Assembly: GCA_001512785.1 (NCBI GenBank)
Contig: LFSQ01000110.1
Location: 1 to 45,809 of the forward strand
Source: Syntrophomonas sp. DTU019
GTDB lineage: Bacteria > Bacillota > Syntrophomonadia > Syntrophomonadales > Syntrophomonadaceae
Length of the DNA stretch: 45,809 nt
Direction of reading: 5' to 3'
Positions 23,894-32,121 of the stretch are shown here, one piece after another. Both the position numbers and the translations under genes were made by a program. The stretch's first letter is position 1, and each line of letters opens with the position of its first letter. The notes under the pieces were generated by a model. That model ran no database searches. It had not been told where the DNA came from and saw only the letters and a program-made list of their open reading frames with translations.

Positions 23894-24952
23894 CTAGCCC
23901 TCGCTGCTGCGGCTGAGGGCCTGTTGTTCCCGTGTTCGGCCGGTCAACAATCCGATGCGGTCTGCGCCCAGAACCATGACCAGCAATAGCAAAGACAGAA
24001 CTAAAGACGCTTTGGGGCTGGTGGTAAAAGTCAACAGAACCGCAATCCCGCTGAAGAAAGCGCTAATACCATAAATAATGAACACGCTGCGGCGATGGCT
24101 CATACCCATCGCCATCAAGCGGTGATGAAGGTGATTCTTGTCAGGCAGAAAAATCGGTTTATGATTGTTAATGCGCCGTATGATGGCAAAAAAGGTATCA
24201 AAAATAGGGATGCCCAGGATGATGATGGGAATCAGCAATGAAACCACCGCAGTACCCTTGGTAGTGCCCATGATGGCCAGGCAGGCCAGTACGAAGCCCA
24301 AGAAGTTGGAGCCGCTATCCCCCATAAAGGTGCGTGCGGGGTGAAAGTTGTAGGGGAGGAAACCGATAATAGCCGCTACCAGCAGCAAGGCGGCCACAGC
24401 CACGTCCACCTGCCCCTGTCGCATGGCCACTATTCCCATAGCTGTAGCAGCTATAGCCGATACTCCTCCGGCCAGTCCATCCAGGCCGTCGATGAGATTT
24501 ATGGCGTTGGTAATGCCTACGATCCACAGAAAGGTCAAGGGGATGCTCAAGTATCCCAAAACCAGGAGGCCGTCAAAAGGATTGGTCATAAAGTGCACCA
24601 TGACCCCGAAATACATGGCTACTGCGGCAGCCACAGACTGGCCCGCCAGCTTGGTCAATGGGGATAAATGATAGATATCGTCCGCTGCCCCGACCAGAAA
24701 AATGATAGTGGCTCCCATAACCAGTCCCAGCATAGGGCCGCTAATTTGGGTAAAAATCAGCAGGCTGAGCATGAAGGCTGAGAATATGGCCAGCCCGCCC
24801 AGTCGAGGCATGTCGACTTTATGTACCTTGCGTTCATCCGGGGGATCGATCGCCCCCAGGTTGCGAGCCAGTTGTGTACTCAATGGGACACAGGCAATGG
24901 CAATAAAAAAGGTGCTTAAGAGTGCCACCGAGATATAGGCATAGGTAAGCAT
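23894..24952 (-). CDS. Undecaprenyl-phosphate N-acetylglucosaminyl-1-phosphate transferase (WecA/TagO type)
   Basis: A 352-residue polytopic membrane protein (about eleven segments) of the MraY/WecA family, which starts teichoic-acid or secondary wall-polymer synthesis on undecaprenyl phosphate. Family motifs: DPPDERKVHKVDMPRLGGLAIF, GAADDIYHLSPLTKL, GITNAINLIDGLDGLAGGVSAIA (NxxNxxDGLDGL), TFMGDSGSNFLGF and the cytoplasmic HLHHRLMAMG His-rich loop typical of WecA/TagO rather than MraY. GGGGGAGGAG precedes the start. A good sigma-A promoter lies just upstream. Its product is the likely lipid-linked precursor of the polymer that CsaB pyruvylates and LCP attaches. Confidence 0.93.
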   Translation of the reverse strand: MLTYAYISVALLSTFFIAIACVPLSTQLARNLGAIDPPDERKVHKVDMPRLGGLAIFSAFMLSLLIFTQISGPMLGLVMGATIIFLVGAADDIYHLSPLTKLAGQSVAAAVAMYFGVMVHFMTNPFDGLLVLGYLSIPLTFLWIVGITNAINLIDGLDGLAGGVSAIAATAMGIVAMRQGQVDVAVAALLLVAAIIGFLPYNFHPARTFMGDSGSNFLGFVLACLAIMGTTKGTAVVSLLIPIIILGIPIFDTFFAIIRRINNHKPIFLPDKNHLHHRLMAMGMSHRRSVFIIYGISAFFSGIAVLLTFTTSPKASLVLSLLLLVMVLGADRIGLLTGRTREQQALSRSSEG

Positions 24953-24987
24953 TCGATAGCTCCTCCCCCGAGTCCGAAGCTAGGTTC

Positions 24988-25016
24988 ATTCTAACACCGC
25001 TGTTTTAGCTTGTCTA
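24988..25016 (-). promoter_or_regulatory. Sigma-A promoter of the WecA-LCP genes
   Basis: Minus strand TAGACA (25011-25016), 17-base spacer, TAGAAT (24988-24993), five of six matches in each hexamer with ideal spacing. It lies 36 bp from the start codon of the WecA/TagO gene, back to back with the plus-strand promoter for csaB. Confidence 0.6.
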
Positions 25017-25079
25017 TACGGCAAGCAAATGATAAAACCGTGTCATCAGGTGACGAAAGCTGAGCAATCAGCAGATATA

Positions 25080-25108
25080 TTGCTATCATTCAGGCCTAGT
25101 AATATAAT
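25080..25108 (+). promoter_or_regulatory. Sigma-A promoter of the csaB operon
   Basis: TTGCTA (25080-25085), 17-base spacer and a perfect TATAAT (25103-25108). The predicted transcript begins near 25115, downstream of the in-frame ATG at 25111, which supports ATG 25165 as the true csaB start. Confidence 0.55.
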
Positions 25109-25164
25109 TAATGAGATGGTCCGGGGCTAGCCTAGACCATTTAATTTTAGCGAGGAGCAGCTTA

Positions 25165-26229
25165 ATGAAAATCGCCTTGTCCGGTTATTATGGGTTTGAC
25201 AACGCCGGTGATGAAGCCTTATTGCTGGCCATCACCTCATCCATTAAAGCCATGGCCCCAAAGGCTGATTTCGTCGTTTTTTCTGGAAATCCTGCCCGGA
25301 CCACCGCTTCACATGGCCTTTTTGCGGTTTATCATAAAAACCCCTGGCGGGTGTTGCAACAGCTGTGGCAATGCGACCTGTTGATCAGCGGCGGGGGCAG
25401 TATTTTTCAGGATATTACCAGCGCTCAATCCCTGTGGTATTATATCGCGGTGGTGGCCCTGGCCAGGCTGTTAGGCAAGCCGGTGATGTTCTATGCCCAG
25501 GGGGTGGGTCCCATTAATCTGCCCCTGAGCAAGTGGCTGATGCGTTTAGTTGCCAACCGGGTGAACATGATCAGTGTGCGCGACCGGGAATCAGCCGAGC
25601 TGTTAAAAAAATTGGGTGTGGTCAAACCGCCTATACTGGTAACTGCAGATCCGGTATTCGCCTTAAAGCCGAGCCAGGCCGACAAGCGCTCGGTTGCCGG
25701 CTATATACCGGATTCTCCCTGTATTGGGGTGTCGGTACGACCCTGGCCTGCACTGGAAGGTTACCAAATCGCCCTGGCCAGAGTACTGGACCAACTGGCA
25801 GCGCAGGGCTATGAAATCCTGTTTCTGCCCATGAGCTGGCCGGAGGATGTGCCCGAATCGCAGCGGGTAATAACCCTCATGCATCACCCCGCCACCCTGC
25901 TGGACAAAAAATTGAGCAGCGGCCAGCTTTTGGCCGTGATCAGCCAATTAAAAATGGTGATCAGCATGCGCCTGCACGCTTTGATATTTGCCGCCACGCA
26001 GGGGGTTCGTTTTGCGGGCATATCCTATGACCCCAAGGTGGAGTCCTTCCTGTGGCAATTTGCCTTAAGCCCTCTGCCCCTGGATGAGGAGGGCATGGCA
26101 GCACAGATCGGACAAATCCTGAATGACAGCCAAATGCAGCAGGTAGTAATGGCAACCGCCGCAGAACTTCATCAGCGGGCACAGCAGAACGCCCGCCTGG
26201 CATTGAACTTGGTACGCCGCAAGGCCTAA
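25165..26229 (+). CDS. csaB: Polysaccharide pyruvyl transferase
   Basis: A 354-residue GT-B-like pyruvyl transferase that adds a ketal pyruvate to the secondary cell-wall polymer, the modification recognised by SLH domains. Motifs: SGYYGFDNAGDEALLLA at the N-terminus, LISGGGSIFQDITS, GKPVMFYAQGVGP, SVRDRESAELLKKLG, and SMRLHALIFAATQGVRFAGISYDPKV with the conserved Arg-His pair. ATG 25165 has GAGGAG seven bases upstream. First gene of the csaB-murJ-DUF5693 operon, an arrangement seen in other SLH-bearing Firmicutes. The SLH protease at 2042-5650 is a likely client of the modified polymer. Confidence 0.93.
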   Translation: MKIALSGYYGFDNAGDEALLLAITSSIKAMAPKADFVVFSGNPARTTASHGLFAVYHKNPWRVLQQLWQCDLLISGGGSIFQDITSAQSLWYYIAVVALARLLGKPVMFYAQGVGPINLPLSKWLMRLVANRVNMISVRDRESAELLKKLGVVKPPILVTADPVFALKPSQADKRSVAGYIPDSPCIGVSVRPWPALEGYQIALARVLDQLAAQGYEILFLPMSWPEDVPESQRVITLMHHPATLLDKKLSSGQLLAVISQLKMVISMRLHALIFAATQGVRFAGISYDPKVESFLWQFALSPLPLDEEGMAAQIGQILNDSQMQQVVMATAAELHQRAQQNARLALNLVRRKA

Positions 26230-26280
26230 CCCGGCAGTCGAGCGTTTGCTTGATACAGCCAGGGTTTAAGAGGATTAAAT

Positions 26281-27777
26281 ATGAGCAACAAAACCGGGAA
26301 AAACTTCATAGGGGTTTCAATAACCATTTTCTTCTCCAAATTGCTGGGCTTTGTGCGGGAAATCGTGTTTGCCTCAGTGTTTGGCACCACGGTTTTAACC
26401 GATATGTTTCAGGTGATATTCAGCTTTCCCAGCCTGTTTTTTTCCAGTATTGGCACCGCTTTATCAGCGGTCAATATTCCTGACCTCACTTATTTCATAA
26501 CCCATCGCTCTAAAGAGGAGCGCAACCAGTATCTGGCCAATTTGTTTGCCCAGGTTACCTTTATTGCGTCCACAGTAGCCCTGCTGGGCATCGTTTGCGC
26601 ACCGCCTTTAACGCAGATTATCGCCCCGGGGCTCAGCCCGGAAGTCGATCATATAGCGGTTTTGTTGACCCGTATCATGATGCCCACCCTGTTGTTCGTC
26701 AGCCTGACCTACCTGACCGCAGGGGTTCTGCAGGTGCACCAGTACTTTCTGGTATCGGCCAGCATCAGCATACCTTTCAATATGCTCATCATCGGGGCTT
26801 TATTGTGGAAGGGCAATGATCTGGTTTTTCTGGGCTATGTGACCACACTGGGCTGGCTCTTGCAGTTTCTCATCCAACTGCCGGTGCTGGTCCGGGAAAA
26901 ATACCAGTGGCGCTTCAAACTGCAATGGAGCGACCCTTATATTCGTAATACCTTTAAAAACCTCTTGCCAATTCTACTGGGGAATTCCCTTTTGCAGCTG
27001 TGCCTGATTATCGATCGCTCTTTTGCCACCCATCTTTCACCAGGGACGGCTGCTTCGCTGGCCTTCGGCAGCAACCTGTTCGTGACCATAACCAGCGTTT
27101 TTATTGTGGCTATGACTACGGTGGTATTTCCCCGCCTGTCCCGGTATTGCCTGGACAGCGATTTTGAGCGCATCAGGTTTTTGCTGGCACAGGCCTTTAA
27201 AATGCTGCTTTTCATACTGGTGCCTTATCTTTTGCTGGTAATCTGTTATCATAAAGAGATCATTACCCTGGTTTACCAGCGGGGCGCTTTCGGGGCCGAA
27301 TCCACGGCGATGACTTCTTTGGCCTTCTGGTTCTACAGTTTAGCCGTAGTGGGCTATCTCTGCCAGGAGGTTTACAACCGGGTCTTTTATGCTTTGAAGC
27401 GCTACAAAATACCTATGTTCTTCAGCGCCGGCTGTATACTGCTCAACCTGGGGCTGGATTATTTCCTATATCGCCCTGCGGGCATTGGGGGCTTGAGCCT
27501 TTCCACCGCAGCCACCATGCTGTTCTATGCCTTAGTTATGTCGGTTATGCTTACCCGGGAAATCGGGGCTTTCATCAACCGCGATCTGCTCATATACCTT
27601 TTCAAGCTGCTGTTTCCTTCCCTGGCCATGCTGGGGGTGGTATGGGGCTTTGCTTTCATGGGTTGGGGCACATCCGGGGTTAGCTTTTTGCTGCCCCTGA
27701 CCGCAAGTATAGTGGTGTATTTGGGTATTGCTTATATATTGGGCTTAATCAAGGTGTTTTTCCTAAAGGAGGTTTGA
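26281..27777 (+). CDS. murJ: MurJ/MviN-type lipid II flippase
   Basis: A 498-residue polytopic protein with about fourteen membrane segments, of the MOP-superfamily MurJ group. The N-terminus has SITIFFSKLLGFVREIVFASVFGTTVLTDMFQVIFSFPSLF, the conserved first-helix Arg/Asp signature. LTYLTAGVLQVHQYFLVSA, AFGSNLFVTITSVFIVAMTTVVFPRLSRY and LVYQRGAFGAEST are further family matches. It would move lipid II or a lipid-linked wall-polymer unit across the membrane. Being next to csaB, and in a genome region for wall polymer, it may serve that polymer rather than peptidoglycan; the sequence does not decide this. AGAGGA lies shortly before the ATG. Confidence 0.88.
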   Translation: MSNKTGKNFIGVSITIFFSKLLGFVREIVFASVFGTTVLTDMFQVIFSFPSLFFSSIGTALSAVNIPDLTYFITHRSKEERNQYLANLFAQVTFIASTVALLGIVCAPPLTQIIAPGLSPEVDHIAVLLTRIMMPTLLFVSLTYLTAGVLQVHQYFLVSASISIPFNMLIIGALLWKGNDLVFLGYVTTLGWLLQFLIQLPVLVREKYQWRFKLQWSDPYIRNTFKNLLPILLGNSLLQLCLIIDRSFATHLSPGTAASLAFGSNLFVTITSVFIVAMTTVVFPRLSRYCLDSDFERIRFLLAQAFKMLLFILVPYLLLVICYHKEIITLVYQRGAFGAESTAMTSLAFWFYSLAVVGYLCQEVYNRVFYALKRYKIPMFFSAGCILLNLGLDYFLYRPAGIGGLSLSTAATMLFYALVMSVMLTREIGAFINRDLLIYLFKLLFPSLAMLGVVWGFAFMGWGTSGVSFLLPLTASIVVYLGIAYILGLIKVFFLKEV

Positions 27778-27782
27778 GAGCG

Positions 27783-29822
27783 GTGAAGCAAAACCGGTTA
27801 AAATGGCTATTGTGGGTGGGCTTAGGGCTGTTTCTGCTTCTCTCTTACAGCGGCTGGCAGCTGCGCACGGGCATCGAGGCCAACAACCAGCGGCTGATCA
27901 CCGTGGCCGACTATCGCGAAATATCCCGCTCCGCAGCTACTGCCAACGTCTCTATGGACATGGTCTTAAATGACCTGCGGGCAAACGGGGTAGAGCATAT
28001 CGGCTTGAAGGAAACCAGCCTTCGCGAACTGGCTTTCAAAGGTGATATACACCTGTGGAGTTTTGCCGAGTTCCGCTCCTGGCACGAGGCCAACCGGCCC
28101 CAGCTATGGGATAGCTTTATACATACACTGGGCTCCCGCCAGGTAAGCCCGGCCAACCTGGTAGCCATGACCAGCCAGGCCGATGTGGCTCAGTTCTTAC
28201 AAACCCAGCTCAATTCCCGTTATCAGGCTGAGCAGATCATTCACCTGGCAGAGGGGGAAAGCCATTATTTTATCGTCAACAGCGCTGCTACTGTCCTGGA
28301 TAAGCGCAAAGACGTGCAGCCCCAGCTTGATTTGTGGCTGGGATTCGACCCCCGGGAAATCGAGCAAATCAAGGCTCACGGCATGAAGATCGTGTTGCGC
28401 CCGGAAAACAGCAAAGGCACCTCGCTTGCATACCTTAAGGAATATGAGCCCATTATCCGTGACAACGGCATAAAGTACCTGGTCTTTTCCAATGAAGTAA
28501 GCGGCACACCCGATAATATCGATACTGTAATCGATCTGGTCAACCGCTATGAGCTGATTATCGGGGTGGTAGAAACCCCGGAACAACTAGGCTATGTAAA
28601 AACCCCGGGACTGGGAGAGGTCTTGGAAAAAACCGCTTATCCCATCAACCGGGTTTACAGCACCACCAATGATGATTTCGTCAAAACCGTGGATGATCGT
28701 TACTACCGCTGGGTTCGCGCTGTAGTGGACCGCGGCATCCGCATTTTATACGTTTCCCCGTTTAAGGATTTAAAGCTGGATGCCGGAGAGAATCTGAACA
28801 ATACCATCGAAACCATCGGGTGTTTTCATGATACCATGCAGGCCAAGGGCTTCATTCTCAATGAGGAACTGCCCATTCATCCCAGCAAGACCACCTCACC
28901 CTGGCATCGCTTGATGGTGGCCTTGAGCCTGGTATTTGCCGGCACGCTCTATCTGTATTACCTGTTTAAATGGAAGCCCTGGTATCTGTATGTACTGCTG
29001 CTCCTGGGAGGGGCTTTCAGCCTGTTAGCCAACCTTTTCACCGGGCTTGATCTCTCCAAGCTGTACGCTCTGGGGGCTGCTATTCTATACCCCTCCCTGT
29101 CCAGCCTGTTACTGCTTCTGTACCTGCGCGACCACGCTGAGCACCCCTTGTGGTTGAAGACGGTTTGCAGTCTGGCCGTGGTGGTGGGCATAAACCTCCT
29201 GGGAGGATATACGGTCATCACCAGCCTGGCAGATATCCGCTACATCATGAACATAAAGATATTCAGCGGTGTCAAGCTGTCCTTCTTCCTTCCACTATTA
29301 TTGTTCATGCTGAATTATTTCAGCTGTTTTAAAGGCCAGGACAGATTGAGTGTGGCGGTGTGGAAGACCCTGCAGGGCAATCCCAGCTACCTGGTGCTCT
29401 TCCTGTTCGCAGTGGCAGCTGCCGCAGGCTATTACTATATGGGGCGCAGCGGCAACAACATAGTCAGTGTATCCGCTCTGGAGCTGCGAGTACGCGAGAT
29501 CCTGGAAATGGTCTTTCTGGCCCGGCCGCGGTTCAAGGAGATAATCATCGGTTACCCGGCTTTGCTTTCCGGGGTATACCTGTACCACAAGTACCGCCGG
29601 GAATTCATACTGTTCCTTTGGGGCCTGGCCATAGTAGTGGGAAGCGTCTCCATGGTCAACAGCTTCTGCCATGTTTTCACTGCCGCCTCCATATCGCTGC
29701 AGCGCAGCCTGGCCGGGGTTGTGGTGGGCACGGGAGTAGGCCTGGGGGTTGTTCTGGGGATAATGCTTCTGGAATGGATAGCCAAACGCTATTTCCCGGA
29801 GATAATCAATCAGGATTATTAG
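27783..29822 (+). CDS. DUF5693 family membrane protein
   Basis: A 679-residue protein of the DUF5693 family. One membrane helix near the N-terminus (about 6-24) is followed by a large extracytoplasmic domain (about 30-365) with GVEHIGLKETSL and YLKEYEPIIRDNGIKYLVFSNEVSG, a TIM-barrel-like pattern. The C-terminal half has about nine membrane segments. The family is typically encoded next to csaB in Firmicutes, but no reaction has been assigned. AAAGGAGG at 27765-27772 sits inside the last codons of murJ. I chose GTG 27783 for its ten-base spacing over TTG 27774, which is one base away. It probably works with CsaB and MurJ on wall-polymer assembly. Confidence 0.8.
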   Translation: MKQNRLKWLLWVGLGLFLLLSYSGWQLRTGIEANNQRLITVADYREISRSAATANVSMDMVLNDLRANGVEHIGLKETSLRELAFKGDIHLWSFAEFRSWHEANRPQLWDSFIHTLGSRQVSPANLVAMTSQADVAQFLQTQLNSRYQAEQIIHLAEGESHYFIVNSAATVLDKRKDVQPQLDLWLGFDPREIEQIKAHGMKIVLRPENSKGTSLAYLKEYEPIIRDNGIKYLVFSNEVSGTPDNIDTVIDLVNRYELIIGVVETPEQLGYVKTPGLGEVLEKTAYPINRVYSTTNDDFVKTVDDRYYRWVRAVVDRGIRILYVSPFKDLKLDAGENLNNTIETIGCFHDTMQAKGFILNEELPIHPSKTTSPWHRLMVALSLVFAGTLYLYYLFKWKPWYLYVLLLLGGAFSLLANLFTGLDLSKLYALGAAILYPSLSSLLLLLYLRDHAEHPLWLKTVCSLAVVVGINLLGGYTVITSLADIRYIMNIKIFSGVKLSFFLPLLLFMLNYFSCFKGQDRLSVAVWKTLQGNPSYLVLFLFAVAAAAGYYYMGRSGNNIVSVSALELRVREILEMVFLARPRFKEIIIGYPALLSGVYLYHKYRREFILFLWGLAIVVGSVSMVNSFCHVFTAASISLQRSLAGVVVGTGVGLGVVLGIMLLEWIAKRYFPEIINQDY

Positions 29823-29825
29823 GCC

Positions 29826-29861
29826 TTATTGTTGACAGGTATATCCATCTGCCAACAATAA
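29826..29861. terminator. Hairpin between convergent DUF5693 and lysS genes
   Basis: TTATTGTTGACAG (29826-29838) pairs with CTGCCAACAATAA (29849-29861) with one G-U, across a ten-base loop. It occupies most of the 63-bp gap between the two convergent stop codons. There is no external T-run on either side, but the stem base itself is A/T-rich and would provide U on both strands, so a bidirectional terminator is the simplest reading. Confidence 0.55.
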
Positions 29862-29885
29862 AGACCATTTCATATCCTGCCTGTA

Positions 29886-31361
29886 TCACTGTTCGCGGGG
29901 TCTGAGGGTGGGAAAGAGGATGACATCGCGTATTGACGGCGAGCCGGTGATGAGCATCACCAGACGGTCAATGCCGATGCCCAGGCCACCGGCAGGGGGC
30001 ATGCCATATTCCATAGCTGCAATATAATCCTCATCCATCATATGGGCTTCGGCATCTCCGCCGGCCCGTTTGGCAGCCTGCCTCACGAAACGCTGTTTCT
30101 GGTCAATGGGGTCGTTGAGCTCGGAAAAGGCATTGGCTATTTCCCGCTGCATGATAAAGACCTCAAAGCGGTCGGTCAGTTCCGGGTGCTCGCGATTGCG
30201 CTTGGCCAGGGGCGATATTTCCACCGGATGCCCGTACACAAAGGTGGGTTGAATGAGATGCTCTTCCACCCGCGCTTCAAACACCTCATTGATCACCTCA
30301 CCACGGGATGCCTGGTCATCTATCTCCAGCCCCAGGGCACGAGCGCTCTGGCGGGCCGATTCATCATCAGTGATAGTATTGAAATCCAAACCGGTATGCT
30401 CTTTTATGGCCTCCAGCATCTGCACCCGCTTCCAGGGCGTAGAAAAATCGATTACCTGCCCTTCAAATTCCACCTGCATGGAGCCGTTGACCTTCAACAC
30501 CACCCGGCTGATCAATTCCTCGGTCAATGCCATCATGTCCTCATAGTCAGCGTAGGCCTGGTAGATCTCCAGCATAGTGAATTCGGGATTATGGCGGGTT
30601 GATATGCCTTCATTGCGGAAACTGCGGTTGATCTCGTAGACTTTTTCCAGCCCCCCGATCAAAAGCCGCTTGAGATAGAGTTCGGGGGCTACCCGCAAAT
30701 ACAGGTCCATATCCAAAGCATTGTGATGGGTAATAAACGGGCGCGCCGTGGCCCCGCCAGGTATAGGCTGCATCATGGGGGTTTCTACCTCCAAAAACCC
30801 CTTGTCATCCAGGTAATTCCTGATTTCCTTGATAATCTGGCTGCGCTTGATGAACACCTCTTTAACCTCGGGGTTGACTATTAAATCCAGATAGCGCTGG
30901 CGGTAGCGCAGCTCTACATCCTTGAGGCCGTGCCACTTCTCCGGCAGGGGGTGCAGGGATTTGGACAGGTATACCATGCTCTCTACATGAATGCTGATCT
31001 CGCCCTTCTGGGTCCTGAAAACCCGGCCTTCGATCCCTACCAAATCGCCTATATCCAGCTTTTTATACAATTCATACTGCTCTTCGCCCAGATCATCACG
31101 GCGGAAATAGAGCTGGATCCGTCCGGCGATGTCCTGCAGGTGCGCAAAGCCGGCCTTGCCGTGCCGGCGCTTGGACATGATGCGCCCGGCCACTCGGGCG
31201 GTCTGGTTTTCCCACTGCTCAAAACCCTCAATAATCGGCTTGGTTAAGGTATTGCGTTCAAAGCGCTGCCCAAAGGGATCCAGGCCCATCGACCGCAATT
31301 CATTCATTTTTTCCAGGCGGACCTTTTTCAATTCACTCAGGTTTTGTTCTTGCTCTGGCAT
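29886..31361 (-). CDS. lysS: Lysyl-tRNA synthetase, class II
   Basis: A 491-residue class II synthetase that charges tRNA-Lys. The N-terminal OB-fold anticodon-binding domain (about 55-150: [22 protein letters not shown]) is followed by the catalytic core with motif 1 ([21 protein letters not shown]), motif 2 ([21 protein letters not shown]) and motif 3 ([16 protein letters not shown]). Length is standard. ATG 31361 is preferred over TTG 31364 since GAGGAA lies eight bases before it. It follows greA by 142 bases on the same strand, an order common in Firmicutes, and has a possible promoter and palindrome in that gap. Confidence 0.97.
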   Translation of the reverse strand: MPEQEQNLSELKKVRLEKMNELRSMGLDPFGQRFERNTLTKPIIEGFEQWENQTARVAGRIMSKRRHGKAGFAHLQDIAGRIQLYFRRDDLGEEQYELYKKLDIGDLVGIEGRVFRTQKGEISIHVESMVYLSKSLHPLPEKWHGLKDVELRYRQRYLDLIVNPEVKEVFIKRSQIIKEIRNYLDDKGFLEVETPMMQPIPGGATARPFITHHNALDMDLYLRVAPELYLKRLLIGGLEKVYEINRSFRNEGISTRHNPEFTMLEIYQAYADYEDMMALTEELISRVVLKVNGSMQVEFEGQVIDFSTPWKRVQMLEAIKEHTGLDFNTITDDESARQSARALGLEIDDQASRGEVINEVFEARVEEHLIQPTFVYGHPVEISPLAKRNREHPELTDRFEVFIMQREIANAFSELNDPIDQKQRFVRQAAKRAGGDAEAHMMDEDYIAAMEYGMPPAGGLGIGIDRLVMLITGSPSIRDVILFPTLRPREQ

Positions 31362-31411
31362 CAAGACACTTCCTCATATTTTGTTACATACTATTAATCT
31401 TCGCTGTTTAG

Positions 31412-31440
31412 GTTATAAAACCTGTCCCATACTCAAGCAA
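31412..31440 (-). promoter_or_regulatory. Candidate promoter of lysS
   Basis: Minus strand TTGCTT (31435-31440), 17-base spacer, TATAAC (31412-31417). The -10 matches five of six, the -35 only three. It lies about 50 bp upstream of the start. Its -35 overlaps the edge of the 12-bp palindrome at 31438-31466. Confidence 0.4.
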
Positions 31441-31466
31441 GGATAGATCATTTCGATCTATCCTTG
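31438..31466. promoter_or_regulatory. 12-bp perfect inverted repeat in the greA-lysS gap
   Basis: CAAGGATAGATC (31438-31449) and GATCTATCCTTG (31455-31466) are exact inverted copies around a five-base centre. No T-run follows on either strand, so it does not look like an intrinsic terminator. It overlaps the -35 of the candidate lysS promoter, so it could be an operator or, in read-through RNA from greA, a processing or stabilising hairpin. Confidence 0.5.
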
Positions 31467-31503
31467 GATCAGGATATCATGGCTGCTAAAAACCGCTAGA
31501 GCT

Positions 31504-31983
31504 TTATCTCTGTACTTCAATTATCTTATATTCTATGATTCCCGCCGGGGCTTCTACAGCAACGATGGAATCCACCGTTTTGCCCAAAATGGCGGATCCC
31601 ACCGGAGATTCATCAGATATTTTGCCGTCTTTTAATTTCGATTCAACCGAGGAGACCAGGGTAACGGTTACATTGCGCCCGGTTTTCATCTCCTGCAGTG
31701 TAACCCGTGATCCCAATGACACAACATCAGTACGAATTTCATCCTCTTCCATCAAACGCGCCTTTTTTAGGGTTTTCTCCAGGGTTAAAATCCTTCCCTC
31801 AATAAAAGCCTGTTCGTTTTTAGCATCTTCATATTCGGAGTTCTCCGTGATATCGCCAAAGGCGATGGCCTGTTTGATACGCTCGGCTACTTCTTGACGG
31901 CGGAACGATTTGAGGTACTCCAGTTCGGCTTCCAGCTTGGCTAAGCCTTCTTTGGTCAAAAGGACTTCTTTTTCTTCTGCCAT
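31504..31983 (-). CDS. greA: Transcription elongation factor GreA
   Basis: A 159-residue factor that stimulates transcript cleavage by backtracked RNA polymerase. The N-terminal antiparallel coiled coil covers about 1-75 (LTKEGLAKLEAELEYLKSFRRQEVAERI, then the tip acidic pair in GDITENSEYEDAKNEQ). The FKBP-like C-terminal domain follows (VSLGSRVTLQEMKTGRNVTVTLV, ISDESPVGSAILGKTVDS). ATG 31983 has GAGGAGA seven bases upstream; a start at 31998 would lie on top of that site. A perfect sigma-A promoter and a leader terminator precede it, suggesting control by attenuation. Confidence 0.97.
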   Translation of the reverse strand: MAEEKEVLLTKEGLAKLEAELEYLKSFRRQEVAERIKQAIAFGDITENSEYEDAKNEQAFIEGRILTLEKTLKKARLMEEDEIRTDVVSLGSRVTLQEMKTGRNVTVTLVSSVESKLKDGKISDESPVGSAILGKTVDSIVAVEAPAGIIEYKIIEVQR

Positions 31984-32008
31984 GCCACTTCTCCTCATCT
32001 GATACTTA

Positions 32009-32033
32009 ATATAAAAGCGAGACTACGCTCGCT
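32009..32033 (-). terminator. Leader terminator (attenuator) ahead of greA
   Basis: On the minus strand AGCGAG-CGTAGT-CTCGCT forms a six-base-pair GC-rich stem followed immediately by TTTATATT. It lies about 50 bases after the predicted greA transcription start and about 30 bases before the greA start codon, so only transcripts from the greA promoter would meet it. Premature termination would yield an RNA of about 75 bases. Confidence 0.6.
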
Positions 32034-32092
32034 GCTACCGCCATGCCTGAATAAACGCGGTTCGATGGCACTGCTCCCTAAGGCTTTATGGT

Positions 32093-32121
32093 ATTATAAT
32101 GACTTCAAATAGCCTTGTCAA
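32093..32121 (-). promoter_or_regulatory. Perfect consensus sigma-A promoter of greA
   Basis: Minus strand TTGACA (32116-32121), 17-base spacer (32099-32115), TATAAT (32093-32098): both hexamers match the consensus at every base with ideal spacing. The -35 lies within the last codons of the upstream gene at 32105-33010. Predicted transcription start is near 32086, giving a leader of about 100 bases to greA. Confidence 0.85.

Noticed and set aside
30042-30602. 186-residue plus-strand reading frame antisense to lysS
   Set aside because: Overlaps the conserved catalytic core of lysS on the opposite strand; no independent support.
31365-31503. T-box leader upstream of lysS
   Set aside because: The gap is only about 140 bases and shows no T-box sequence or antiterminator/terminator pair.
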